This document shows, piece after piece, positions 1 to 10,715 of a DNA stretch of 21,999 bases. The stretch is from Saccoglossus kowalevskii. Its lineage: Eukaryota; Hemichordata; Enteropneusta; Harrimaniidae. Within the stretch, counting starts at the first letter, position 1; every line of letters begins with the position of its first letter. The translations under genes were made by a program, and so were the position numbers. The stretch spans positions 1-21,999 of the forward strand of contig NW_003106705.1 of assembly GCF_000003605.2 (NCBI RefSeq), given 5' to 3'. The notes beneath the pieces are model-generated. The model was not told the origin of the DNA. It did no database searches and was given only the letters and a program-made list of their open reading frames with translations.

Positions 1-475
1 GTAAACTGGAAACCCCTCTAAACCAAACCCTGTGTAAACTGGAAACATGTCTAAACCAAACCTTGTGTAAACTGGAAACCTGTCTAAACTAAACCCTGCG
101 TATACTGGTAACCTGTCTAAACCAAACCTTGTGTAAACTGGAAACCTGTCTAAACCAAACCTTGTGTAAACTGGTAACCTGTCTAAACCAAACCCTGTGT
201 AAACTGGTAACCTATCTAAACCAAACCCTTTGTAAACTGAAAACCTGTCTAAACCAAACCTTGTGTAAACTGGGAACTGTCTAAACCAAACCCTTTGTAA
301 ACTGGAAACCTGTCTAAACCAAACCTTGTGTAAACTGGAAACCTATCTAAACCAAACCTTGTGTAAACTGGTAACCTGTCTAAACCAAACCCTGTGTAAA
401 CTGGTAACCTATCTAAACCAAACCCTTTGTAAACTGAAAATCTGTCTAAACCAAACGTTGTGTAAACTGGTAACC
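1..475. repeat. HOR segment identical to 4673-5147
   Basis: All 475 bp match at an offset of 4672. The match stops at a single inserted A (TAACCATGTC at 5148 against TAACCTGTC here). The first 273 bp are also identical to 1023-1295, which sets a local higher-order period of 1022 bp. That is 31 monomers minus one base, the base being lost in the TGGGAACTG monomer. Confidence 0.9.
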
Positions 476-1295
476 TGTCTAAACCAAACCCTTTGTAAAC
501 TGGAAACCTGTCTAAACCAAACCTTGTGTAAACTGGAAACCTGTCTAAACCAAACCCTGTGTATACTGGTAATCTGTCTAAACCAAACCTTGTGTAAACT
601 GGTAACCTGTCTAAACCAAACCCTTTGTAAACTGGAAACCTGTCTAAACCAAACCTTGTGTAAACTGGAAACCTGTCTAAACCAAACCCTGCGTATACTG
701 GTAATCTGTCTAAACCAAACCTTGTGTAAACTGGTAACCTGTCTAAACCAAACCCTTTGTAAACTGGAAACCTGTCTAAACCAAACCTTGTGTAAACTGG
801 AAACCTGTCTAAACCAAACCCTGCGTATACTGGTAATCTGTCTAAACCAAACCTTGTGTAAACTGGAAACCTGTCTAAACCAAACCTTGTGTAAACTGGA
901 AACCTGTCTAAACCAAACCTTGTGTAAACTGGTAACCTGTCTAAACCAAACCCTGTGTATACTGGTAACCTGTCTAAACCAAACCCTTTGTAAACGGGAA
1001 ACCCCTCTAAACCAAATCTTGTGTAAACTGGAAACCCCTCTAAACCAAACCCTGTGTAAACTGGAAACATGTCTAAACCAAACCTTGTGTAAACTGGAAA
1101 CCTGTCTAAACTAAACCCTGCGTATACTGGTAACCTGTCTAAACCAAACCTTGTGTAAACTGGAAACCTGTCTAAACCAAACCTTGTGTAAACTGGTAAC
1201 CTGTCTAAACCAAACCCTGTGTAAACTGGTAACCTATCTAAACCAAACCCTTTGTAAACTGAAAACCTGTCTAAACCAAACCTTGTGTAAACTGG
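439..1295. repeat. HOR segment identical to 4089-4945
   Basis: Comparing rows at an offset of 3650 bp, I see no difference over these 857 bp. Shared private markers include AAACGTTG (456 and 4106), three successive TAATCTG monomers, the AAACGGGAAA monomer (995 and 4645), CCAAATCTTG (1018 and 4668) and CTAAACTAAACC. Identity starts in the middle of one monomer and ends in the middle of another (TGGTAACC here, TGGGAACTG there). That fits recombination breakpoints, not module boundaries. Confidence 0.9.
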
Positions 1296-1710
1296 TAACC
1301 TGTCTAAACCAAACCCTGTGTAAACTGGAAACCTGTCTAAACCAAACCTTGTGTAAACTGGAAACCTGTCTAAACCAAACCTTGTGTAAACTGGAAACCT
1401 GTCTAAACCAAACCTTGTGTAAACTGGAAACCTGTCTAAACCAAACCTTGTGTAAACTGGAAACCTGTCTAAACCAAACCTTGTGTAAACTGGAAACCTG
1501 TCTAAACCAAACCTTGTGTAAACTGGAAACCTGTTTAAACCAAACCTTAAACCAAACCTTGTGTAAACTAGAAACCTGTCTAAACCAAACCCTGCATATA
1601 CAGATAACCTGTCCAAACCAAACCCTTTGTAAACTGGAAACCTGTCTAAACCAAACCTTGTGTAAACTGGAAACCTGTCTAAACCAAACCTTGTGTAAAC
1701 TGGAAACCTG

Positions 1711-1915
1711 TCTATACAAAACCCTTTGTAAACTGGAAACCTGTCTATACCAAACCCTGTGTATACTGGTAACCTGTCCAAACCAAACCTTGTGTAAACT
1801 GGAAACCTGTCTAAACCAAACCTTGTGTAAACTGGAAACCTGTCTAAACCAAACCTTGTGTAAACTGGAAACCTGTCTAAACCAAACCCTGTGTATACTG
1901 GTAACCTGTCTAAAC
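1711..1915. repeat. CTATAC-marked segment, identical to 9480-9684
   Basis: Two consecutive monomers carry CTATACAAAACC and CTATACCAAACC in place of CTAAACC, followed by GTATAC and TGTCCAAACC. The same series occurs at 9480 (offset 7769) and, with A-run losses, at 15810-15880. The match ends at 1916, where CTAAACTAAACC replaces CTAAACCAAACC. Confidence 0.85.
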
Positions 1916-3412
1916 TAAACCCTTTGTAAACTGGAAACCCCTCTAAACCAAACCTTCTGTAAACTGGAAACCCCTCTAAACCAAACCCTGTGTAAACTGG
2001 AAACATATCTAAACCAAACCTTGTGTAAACTGGAACCCTGTCTAAACTAAACCCTGCGTATACTGGTAACCTGTCTAAACCAAACCCTTTGTAAACTGGA
2101 AACCTGTCTAAACCAAACCTTGTGTAAACTGGTAATCTGTCTAAACCAAACCTTGTGTAAACTGGTAACCTGTCTAAACCAAACCATTTGTAAACTGGAA
2201 ACCTGTCTAAACCAAACCTTGTGTATACTGGTAACCTGTCTAAACCAAACCCTTTGTAAATTGGAAACCTGTCTAAACCAAACCTTGTGTAAACTAGTAA
2301 TCTGTCTAAACCAAACCTTGTGTAAACTGGTAACCTGTCTAAACCAAACCATTTGTAAACTGGAAACCTGTCTAAACCAAACCTTGTGTAAACTGGAAAC
2401 CTGTCTAAACCAAACCTTGTGTAAACTGGTAACCTGTCTAAACCAAACCCTGTGTAAACTGGTAACCTGTCTAAACCAAACCCTTTGTAAACTGGAAACC
2501 TGTCTAAACCAAACCTTGTGTAAACTGGTAACCTGTCTAAACCAAACCCTGTGTAAACTGGAAACCTGTCTAAACCAAACCTTGTGTAAACTGGAAACCT
2601 GTCTAAACCAAACCTTGTGTAAACTGGAAACCTGTCTAAACCAAACCTTGTGTAAACTGGAAACCTGTCTAAACCAAACCTTGTGTAAACTGGAAACCTG
2701 TCTAAACCAAACCTTGTGTAAACTGGAAACCTGTCTAAACCAAACCTTGTGTAAACTGGAAACCTGTCTAAACCAAACCTTGTGTAAACTGGAAACATGT
2801 CTAAACCAAACCTTGTGTAAACTGGAACCTGTTTAACCAAACCTTAAACCAAACCTTGTGTAAACTGGAAACCTGTCTAAACCAAACCCTGTGTATACTG
2901 GTAACCTGTCTAAACCAAACCCTTTGTAAACGGGAAACCCCTCTAAACCAAACCTTGTGTAAACTGGAAACCCCTCTAAACCAAACCCTGTGTAAACTGG
3001 AAACATGTCTAAACCAAACCTTGTGTAAACTGGAAACCTGTCTAAACTAAACCCTGCGTATACTGGTAACCTGTCTAAACCAAACCTTGTGTAAACTGGA
3101 AACCTGTCTAAACCAAACCTTGTGTAAACTGGTAACCTGTCTAAACCAAACCCTGTGTAAACTGGTAACCTATCTAAACCAAACCCTTTGTAAACTGAAA
3201 ACCTGTCTAAACCAAACCTTGTGTAAACTGGGAACTGTCTAAACCAAACCCTTTGTAAACTGGAAACCTGTCTAAACCAAACCTTGTGTAAACTGGAAAC
3301 CTGTCTAAACCAAACCTTGTGTAAACTGGTAACCTATCTAAACCAAACCCTTTGTAAACTGAAAACCTGTCTAAACCAAACCTTGTGTAAACTGGGAACT
3401 GTCTAAACCAAA

Positions 3413-3735
3413 CCCTGTGTAAACTGGAAACCTGTCTAAACCAAACCCTGTGTAAACTGGAAACCTGTCTAAACCAAACCCTGTGTAAACTGGAAACCTG
3501 TCTAAACCAAACCCTGTGTAAACTGGAAACCAGTCTAAACCAAACCCTGTGTATACTGGTAACCTGCAAAAACCAAACCCTTTGTAAACTGGAAACCTGT
3601 CTAAACCAAACCTTGTGTAAACTGGAAACCCCTCTAAACCAAACCCTGTGTAAACTGGAAACATGTCTAAACCAAACCTTGTGTAAACTGGAAACCTGTC
3701 TAAACCAAACCCTGTGTAAACCCCTCTAAACCAAA
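3413..3735. repeat. CCAGTC/TGCAAAAACC module, copy 1 (10 monomers)
   Basis: Monomers start at 3413, 3446 and 3479 (CCCTGTG/GGAAACC), 3512 (AAACCAGTC), 3545 (GTATAC, CCTGCAAAAACC), 3578 (CCTTTG), 3611 (CCCCTC), 3644 (AAACATG), 3677, and 3710. The last monomer is 26 bp, short by 7 bp. Module length is 9 x 33 + 26 = 323 bp, matching the coordinates exactly. Confidence 0.88.
3710..3735. repeat. 26-bp monomer with 7-bp microhomology deletion (type example)
   Basis: TGTGTAAAC joins directly to CCCTC, so seven bases between two AAAC repeats of a normal CCCCTC monomer are missing. The same short monomer is at 3981-4006, 5525-5550, 7780-7805, 10509-10532 (further contracted), 15322-15347, 16581-16606 and 20975-21000. 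Loss between direct AAAC copies fits replication slippage once, followed by spread with its module. Confidence 0.85.
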
Positions 3736-4088
3736 CCCTGTGTAAACTGGAAACCTGTCTAAACCAAACCTTGTGTAAACTGGAAACCTGTCTAAACCAA
3801 ACCTTGTGTAAACTGGAAACCTGTCTAAACCAAACCCTGTGTAAACTGGAAACCTGTCTAAACCAAACCTTGTGTAAACTGAAAACCTGTCTAAACCAAA
3901 CCTTGTGTAAACGGGAAACCTGTTTTAAACCAAACCTTAAACCAAACCTTGTGTAAAACTGGAAACCTGTCTAAACCAAACCCTGTGTAAACCCCTCTAA
4001 ACCAAACCCTGTGTAAACTGGAAACCTGTCTAAACCAAACCTTGTGTAAACTGGAAACCTGTCTAAACCAAACCCTGTGTATACTGGT

Positions 4089-4945
4089 AATCTGTCTAAA
4101 CCAAACGTTGTGTAAACTGGTAACCTGTCTAAACCAAACCCTTTGTAAACTGGAAACCTGTCTAAACCAAACCTTGTGTAAACTGGAAACCTGTCTAAAC
4201 CAAACCCTGTGTATACTGGTAATCTGTCTAAACCAAACCTTGTGTAAACTGGTAACCTGTCTAAACCAAACCCTTTGTAAACTGGAAACCTGTCTAAACC
4301 AAACCTTGTGTAAACTGGAAACCTGTCTAAACCAAACCCTGCGTATACTGGTAATCTGTCTAAACCAAACCTTGTGTAAACTGGTAACCTGTCTAAACCA
4401 AACCCTTTGTAAACTGGAAACCTGTCTAAACCAAACCTTGTGTAAACTGGAAACCTGTCTAAACCAAACCCTGCGTATACTGGTAATCTGTCTAAACCAA
4501 ACCTTGTGTAAACTGGAAACCTGTCTAAACCAAACCTTGTGTAAACTGGAAACCTGTCTAAACCAAACCTTGTGTAAACTGGTAACCTGTCTAAACCAAA
4601 CCCTGTGTATACTGGTAACCTGTCTAAACCAAACCCTTTGTAAACGGGAAACCCCTCTAAACCAAATCTTGTGTAAACTGGAAACCCCTCTAAACCAAAC
4701 CCTGTGTAAACTGGAAACATGTCTAAACCAAACCTTGTGTAAACTGGAAACCTGTCTAAACTAAACCCTGCGTATACTGGTAACCTGTCTAAACCAAACC
4801 TTGTGTAAACTGGAAACCTGTCTAAACCAAACCTTGTGTAAACTGGTAACCTGTCTAAACCAAACCCTGTGTAAACTGGTAACCTATCTAAACCAAACCC
4901 TTTGTAAACTGAAAACCTGTCTAAACCAAACCTTGTGTAAACTGG
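4089..4945. repeat. HOR segment identical to 439-1295
   Basis: This is the partner of 439-1295 at +3650. It overlaps, over 4673-4945, the segment that is identical to 1-475. The CGTTG marker therefore appears twice nearby, at 4106 and 5128, exactly 1022 bp apart. A misaligned exchange by one higher-order unit would produce this arrangement. Confidence 0.9.
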
Positions 4946-5112
4946 GAACTGTCTAAACCAAACCCTTTGTAAACTGGAAACCTGTCTAAACCAAACCTTG
5001 TGTAAACTGGAAACCTATCTAAACCAAACCTTGTGTAAACTGGTAACCTGTCTAAACCAAACCCTGTGTAAACTGGTAACCTATCTAAACCAAACCCTTT
5101 GTAAACTGAAAA
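4584..5112. repeat. HOR segment matching 14416-14944
   Basis: At an offset of 9832, the CGGGAAA, AAATCTTG, CTAAACTAAACC, GCGTATAC, TGGGAACTG and AAACCTATC monomers all fall in register. Boundaries are single diagnostic differences: T/A in TGG(T/A)AAC on the left and T/C in AAAA(T/C)CTG on the right. Confidence 0.85.
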
Positions 5113-5147
5113 TCTGTCTAAACCAAACGTTGTGTAAACTGGTAACC
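4673..5147. repeat. HOR segment identical to 1-475
   Basis: This is the partner of 1-475. It carries the ordered markers CCCCTC, AAACATG, CTAAACTAAACC, GCGTATAC, CCTATC, TGAAAAC, TGGGAACTG, AAACCTATC and AAACGTTG. Most of it is also present at 14416-14944. Confidence 0.9.
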
Positions 5148-5194
5148 ATGTCTAAACCAAACCCTTTGTAAACTGGAAACCTGTCTAAACCAAA

Positions 5195-5550
5195 CCCTGT
5201 GTAAACTGGAAACCTGTCTAAACCAAACCCTGTGTAAACTGGAAACCTGTCTAAACCAAACCCTGTGTAAACTGGAAACCTGTCTAAACCAAACCCTGTG
5301 TAAACTGGAAACCTGTCTAAACCAAACCCTGTGTAAACTGGAAACCAGTCTAAACCAAACCCTGTGTATACTGGTAACCTGCAAAAACCAAACCCTTTGT
5401 AAACTGGAAACCTGTCTAAACCAAACCTTGTGTAAACTGGAAACCCCTCTAAACCAAACCCTGTGTAAACTGGAAACATGTCTAAAAGAAACCTTGTGTA
5501 AACTGGAAACCTGTCTAAACCAAACCCTGTGTAAACCCCTCTAAACCAAA
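5195..5550. repeat. CCAGTC/TGCAAAAACC module, copy 2 (11 monomers)
   Basis: The order is as in copy 1 but with four leading CCCTGTG monomers. The AAACATG monomer ends in CTAAAAGAAACC (about 5480-5491), a private change shared with 9346-9357, where the rest of the module is absent. The 26-bp deleted monomer is 5525-5550. Confidence 0.88.
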
Positions 5551-5719
5551 CCCTGTGTAAACTGGAAACCTGTCTAAACCAAACCTTGTGTAAACTGGAA
5601 ACCTGTCTAAACCAAACCTTGTGTAAACTGGAAACCTGTCTAAACCAAACCCTGTGTAAACTGGAAACCTGTCTAAACCAAACCCTTTGTAAACTGGAAA
5701 CCTGTTTAAACCAAACCTT

Positions 5720-6558
5720 AAACCAAACCTTGTGTAAACTGGAAACCTGTCTAAACCAAACCCTGCGTATACTGGTAATCTGTCTAAACCAAACCTTGTG
5801 TAAACTGGTAACCTGTCTAAACCAAACCCTTTGTAAACTGGAAACCTGTCTAAACCAAACCTTGTGTAAACTGGAAACCTGTCTAAACCAAACCTTGTGT
5901 AAACTGGTAACCTGTCTAAACCAAACCCTGTGTAAACTGGTAACCTATCTAAACCAAACCTTTTGTAAACTGAAAACCTGTCTAAACCAAACCCTGTGTA
6001 AACTGGAAACGTGTCTAAACCAAACCCTGTGTATACTGGTAACCTGCAAAAACCAAATCCTTTGTAAACTGGAAACCTGTCTAAACCAAACCCTGTGTAT
6101 ACTGGTAACCTGTCTAAACCAAACCCTTTGTAAACTGGAAACCCCTCTAAACCAAACCTTGTGTAAACTGGAAACCCCTCTAAACCAAACCCTGTGTAAA
6201 CTGGAAACATGTCTAAACCAAACCCTGTGTAAACTGGAAACATGTCTAAACCAAACCTTGTGTAAACTGGAAACCTGTCTAAACCAAACCCTGCGTATAC
6301 TGGTAACCTGTCTAAACCAAACCCTTTGTAAACTGGAAACCTGTCTAAACCAAACCTTGTGTAAACTGGTAATCTGTCTAAACCAAACCTTGTGTAAACT
6401 GGTAACCTGTCTAAACCAAACCATTTGTAAACTGGAAACCTGTCTAAACCAAACCTTGTGTAAACTGGAAACCTGTCTAAACCAAACCTTGTGTAAACTG
6501 GTAACCTGTCTAAACCAAACCCTGTGTAAACTGGTAACCTGTCTAAACCAAACCCTTT
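5720..6558. repeat. HOR segment nearly identical to 18689-19527
   Basis: At an offset of 12969, I count two substitutions in about 839 bp: CCTTTTG against CCCTTTG near 5960, and TGTGTAAAC against TGTATAAAC at 18901. Both copies carry the GAAACGTG monomer, the CCTGCAAAAACC monomer, CCAAATCC, paired CCCCTC monomers, a doubled AAACATG monomer, GCGTATAC and CCATTTG in the same order. Confidence 0.9.
5992..6222. repeat. GAAACGTG module, copy 1
   Basis: Seven monomers run in order: GAAACGTG (5992), GTATAC with CCTGCAAAAACC (6025), TCCTTTG following CCAAA (6058), GTATAC/GGTAAC, CCTTTG/CCCCTC, CCTTGTG/CCCCTC, AAACATG. It is the counterpart of the CCAGTC module with a different leader. The two module types share the CCTGCAAAAACC monomer but not its flanks. 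Confidence 0.83.
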
Positions 6559-7263
6559 GTAAACTGGAAACCTGTCTAAACCAAACCTTGTGTAAACTGG
6601 TAACCTGTCTAAACCAAACCCTGTGTAAACTGGAAACCTGTCTAAACCAAACCTTGTGTAAACTGGAAACCTGTCTAAACCAAACCTTGTGTAAACTGGA
6701 AACCTGTCTAAACCAAACCTTGTGTAAACTGGAAACCTGTCTAAACCAAACCTTGTGTAAACTGGAAACCTGTCTAAACCAAACCTTGTGTAAACTGGAA
6801 ACCTGTCTAAACCAAACCTTGTGTAAACTGGAAACCTGTTTAAACCAAACCTTAAACCAAACCTTGTGTAAACTGGTAACCTGTCTAAACCAAACCCTGC
6901 ATATACAGATAACCTGTCTAAAAAAAACCCTTTGTAAACTGGTAATCTGTCTAAACCAAACCTTGTGTAAACTGGTAACCTGTCTAAACCAAACCTTGTG
7001 TAAACTGGAAACCTGTCTAAACCAAACCTTGTGTAAACTGGAAACCTGTCTAAACCAAACCTTGTGTAAACTGGAAACCTGTCTAAACCAAACCTTGTGT
7101 AAACTGGAAACCTGTCTAAACCAAACCTTGTGTAAACTGGAAACCTGTCTAAACCAAACCTTGTGTAAACTGGAAACCTGTCTAAACCAAACCCTGTGTA
7201 AACTGAAAACCTGTCTAAACCAAACCTTGTGTAAACTGGAAACCCCTCTAAACCAAACCCTTT

Positions 7264-7350
7264 GTAACTGGAAACCCCTCTAACCAACCCTTGTGTAAAC
7301 TGGAAACCTATCTAAACCAACCTTGTGTAAACTGGACCCTGTCTAACTAA
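7264..7350. repeat. A-run contraction patch 1
   Basis: Monomers here read TGTAACTGG, CTAACCAACC and CTGGACCC, with AAA reduced to AA or A and one extra C. The variant order (CCTTTG/CCCCTC, CCTTGTG, CTAACTAACC) resembles that at 1925-2060. The likely cause is uncorrected long-read consensus error. Confidence 0.75.
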
Positions 7351-7449
7351 CCCTGTGTAAACTGGTAACCTATCTAAACCAAACCCTTTGTAAACTGGAA
7401 ACCTGTCTAAACCAAACCTTGTGTAAACTGGTAACCTGTCTAAACCAAA

Positions 7450-7805
7450 CCCTGTGTAAACTGGAAACCTGTCTAAACCAAACCCTGTGTAAACTGGAAA
7501 CCTGTCTAAACCAAACCCTGTGTAAACTGGAAACCTGTCTAAACCAAACCCTGTGTAAACTGGAAACCTGTCTAAACCAAACCCTGTGTAAACTGGAAAC
7601 CAGTCTAAACCAAACCCTGTGTATACTGGTAACCTGCAAAAACCAAACCCTTTGTAAACTGGAAACCTGTCTAAACCAAACCTTGTGTAAACTGGAAACC
7701 CCTCTAAACCAAACCCTGTGTAAACTGGAAACATGTCTAAACCAAACCTTGTGTAAACTGGAAACCTGTCTAAACCAAACCCTGTGTAAACACCTCTAAA
7801 CCAAA
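7450..7805. repeat. CCAGTC/TGCAAAAACC module, copy 3 (11 monomers)
   Basis: There are four leading CCCTGTG monomers. The terminal 26-bp monomer (7780-7805) reads AAACACCTC instead of AAACCCCTC, a change shared only with the copy ending at 10532. This pairs copies 3 and 4 as recent sisters. Confidence 0.88.
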
Positions 7806-8795
7806 CCCTGTGTAAACTGGAAACCTGTCTAAACCAAACCTTGTGTAAACTGGAAACCTGTCTAAACCAAACCTTGTGTAAACTGGAAACCTGTCTAAAC
7901 CAAACCCTGTGTAAACTGGAAACCTGTCTAAACCAAACCCTTTGTAAACTGGAAACCTGTCTAAACCAAACCTTGTGTAAACTGGAAACCTGTCTAAACC
8001 AAACCCTGCGTATACTGGTAATCTGTCTAAACCAAACCTTGTGTAAACTGGTAACCTGTCTAAACCAAACCCTTTGAAAACTGGAAACCTGTCTAAACCA
8101 AACCTTGTGTAAACTGGAAACCTGTCTAAACCAAACCTTGTGTAAACTGGAAACCTGTCTAAACCAAACCTTGTGTAAACTGGAAACCTGTCTAAACCAA
8201 ACCCTGCGTATACTGGTAATCTGTCTAAACCAAACCTTGTGTAAACTGGTAACCTGTCTAAACCAAACCCTTTGTAAACTGGAAACCTGTCTAAACCAAA
8301 CCTTGTGTAAACTGGAAACCTGTCTAAACCAAACCTTGTGTAAACTGGTAATCTGTCTAAACCAAACCTTGTGTAAACTGGAAACCTGTCTAAACCAAAC
8401 CTTGTGTAAACTGGTAACCTGTCTAAACCAAACCCTGTGTAAACTGGTAACCTATGTAAACCAAACCCTTTGTAAACTGAAAACCTGTCTAAACCAAACC
8501 TTGTGTAAACTGGAAACCTGTCTAAACCAAACCTTGTGTAAACTGGAAACCTGTCTAAACCAAACCTTGTGTAAACTGGTAACCTGTCTAAACCAAACCC
8601 TGTGTAAACTGGAAACCTGTCTAAACCAAACCTTGTGTAAACTGGAAACCTGTCTAAACCAAACCTTGTGTAAACTGGAAACCTGTCTAAACCAAGCCCT
8701 GCGTATACTGGTAATCTGTCTAAACCAAACCTTGTGTAAACTGGTAACCTGTCTAAACCAAACCCTTTGTAAACTGGTAACCTGTCTAAACCAAA

Positions 8796-8846
8796 CCTTG
8801 TGTAAACTGAAACTGTCTAAACCAAACAACTGGGAACCTGTCTAAA
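8796..8846. repeat. Broken monomer junction
   Basis: One monomer is shortened (GTAAACTGAAACTGTC) and the next lacks its CCTTTGT part (CCAAACAACTGGGAACC). Full-length monomers resume at once on the right. It may be a small unpolished spot or a real breakpoint. The monomer order changes from the TAATCTG type to the CCTATC/TGAAAAC type near here. Confidence 0.6.
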
Positions 8847-9479
8847 CCAAACCCTTTGTAAACTGGAAACCTGTCTAAACCAAACCTTGTGTAAACTGGA
8901 AACCTGTCTAAACCAAACCTTGTGTAAACTGGTAACCTGTCTAAACCAAACCCTGTGTAAACTGGTAACCTATCTAAACCAAACCCTTTGTAAACTGAAA
9001 ACCTGTCTAAACCAAACCTTGTGTAAACTGGTAACCTGTCTAAACCAAACCCTGTGTAAACTGGAAACCTGTCCAAACCAAACCTTGTGTAAACTGAAAA
9101 CCTGTCTAAACCAAACCTTGTGTAAACTGGAAACCTGTCTAAACCAAACCTTGTGTAAACTGGAAACCTGTCTAAACCAAACCTTGTGTAAACTGGAAAC
9201 CTGTCTAAACCAAACCTTGTGTAAACTGGAAACCTGTCTAAACCAAACATTGTGTAAACTGGAAACCTGTCTAAACCAAACCTTGTGTAAACTGGAAACC
9301 CCTCTAAACCAAACCTTAAACCAAACCCTGTGTAAACTGGAAACATGTCTAAAAGAAACCTTGTGTAAACTGGAAACCTGTCTAAACCAAACCCTGTGTA
9401 AACTGGAAACCTGTCTAAACCAAACCCTGTGTAAACTGGAAACCTGTCTAAACCAAACCTTGTGTAAACTGGAAACCTG

Positions 9480-9684
9480 TCTATACAAAACCCTTTGTAA
9501 ACTGGAAACCTGTCTATACCAAACCCTGTGTATACTGGTAACCTGTCCAAACCAAACCTTGTGTAAACTGGAAACCTGTCTAAACCAAACCTTGTGTAAA
9601 CTGGAAACCTGTCTAAACCAAACCTTGTGTAAACTGGAAACCTGTCTAAACCAAACCCTGTGTATACTGGTAACCTGTCTAAAC
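9480..9684. repeat. CTATAC-marked segment, identical to 1711-1915
   Basis: This is the second copy of the doubled CTATAC monomers. It continues into an AAACGGGAAA/CCCCTC monomer pair, whereas the 1711 copy continues into CTAAACTAAACC and an unmodified CCTTTG monomer. Confidence 0.85.
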
Positions 9685-10181
9685 CAAACCCTTTGTAAAC
9701 GGGAAACCCCTCTAAACCAAACCTTGTGTAAACTGGAAACCCCTCTAAACCAAACCCTGTGTAAACTGGAAACATGTCTAAACCAAACCTTGTGTAAACT
9801 GGAAACCTGTCTAAACTAAACCCTGCGTATACTGGTAACCTGTCTAAACCAAACCTTGTGTAAACTGGAAACCTGTCTAAACCAAACCTTGTGTAAACTG
9901 GTAACCTGTCTAAACCAAACCCTGTGTAAACTGGTAACCTATCTAAACCAAACCCTTTGTAAACTGAAAACCTGTCTAAACCAAACCTTGTGTAAACTGG
10001 GAACTGTCTAAACCAAACCCTTTGTAAACTGGAAACCTGTCTAAACCAAACCTTGTGTAAACTAGAAACCTGTCTAAACCAAACCTTGTGTAAACTGGTA
10101 ACCTATCTAAACCAAACCCTTTGTAAACTGAAAACCTGTCTAAACCAAACCTTGTGTAAACTGGGAACTGTCTAAACCAAA

Positions 10182-10532
10182 CCCTGTGTAAACTGGAAAC
10201 CTGTCTAAACCAAACCCTGTGTAAACTGGAAACCTGTCTAAACCAAACCCTGTGTAAACTGGAAACCTGTCTAAACCAAACCCTGTGTAAACTGGAAACC
10301 TGTCTAAACCAAACCCTGTGTAAACTGGAAACCAGTCTAAACCAAACCCTGTGTATACTGGTAACCTGCAAAAACCAAACCCTTTGTAAACTGGAAACCT
10401 GTCTAAACCAAACCTTGTGTAAACTGGAAACCCCTCTAAACCAAACCCTGTGTAACTGGAACATGTCTAAACCAAACCTTGTGTAAACTGGAAACCTGTC
10501 TAAACCAACCCTGTGTAAACACCTCTAACCAA
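10182..10532. repeat. CCAGTC/TGCAAAAACC module, copy 4 (A-runs contracted at right end)
   Basis: This is the same 11-monomer order as copy 3, including AAACACCTC in the short monomer. From about 10451, single A residues are missing from AAA runs. The private AAACACCTC variant survives inside the degraded part, which is the best internal evidence that the degradation is superimposed on a normal copy. Confidence 0.85.
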
Positions 10533-10600
10533 CCCTGTGTAACTGGAAACCTGTCTAACCAACCTTGTGTAACTGGAAACTGTCTAACCAACCTTGTGTA
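10451..10600. repeat. A-run contraction patch 2
   Basis: TGTAACTGG, CTAACCAACC and GGAACATG replace the AAA-containing forms. The order of monomer types, including AAACACCTC, reproduces 7714-7860 with essentially only A losses. Confidence 0.8.
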
Positions 10601-10715
10601 AACTGGAAACCTGTCTAAACCAAACCTTGTGTAAACTGGAAACCTGTCTAAACCAAACCTTGTGTAAACTGGAAACCTGTCTAAACCAAACCCTGTGTAT
10701 ACTGGTAACCTGTCT

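Noticed and set aside
249-2840. 863-codon minus-strand reading frame of 11-residue repeats, and similar frames at 10436-12811 minus, 17026-19212 minus, 17037-19568 plus, 5515-7287 minus and 5586-7283 plus
   Set aside because: They are pure satellite translated in a stop-free frame, overlap each other on both strands, have no flanking non-repeat domains, signal peptide or promoter, and end wherever a non-multiple-of-3 indel or contraction patch occurs.
10451-10600. A distinct 29-bp short-monomer satellite subfamily
   Set aside because: Variant order and the private AAACACCTC marker match the full-length copy at 7714-7860, so A-run consensus error is the simpler reading.
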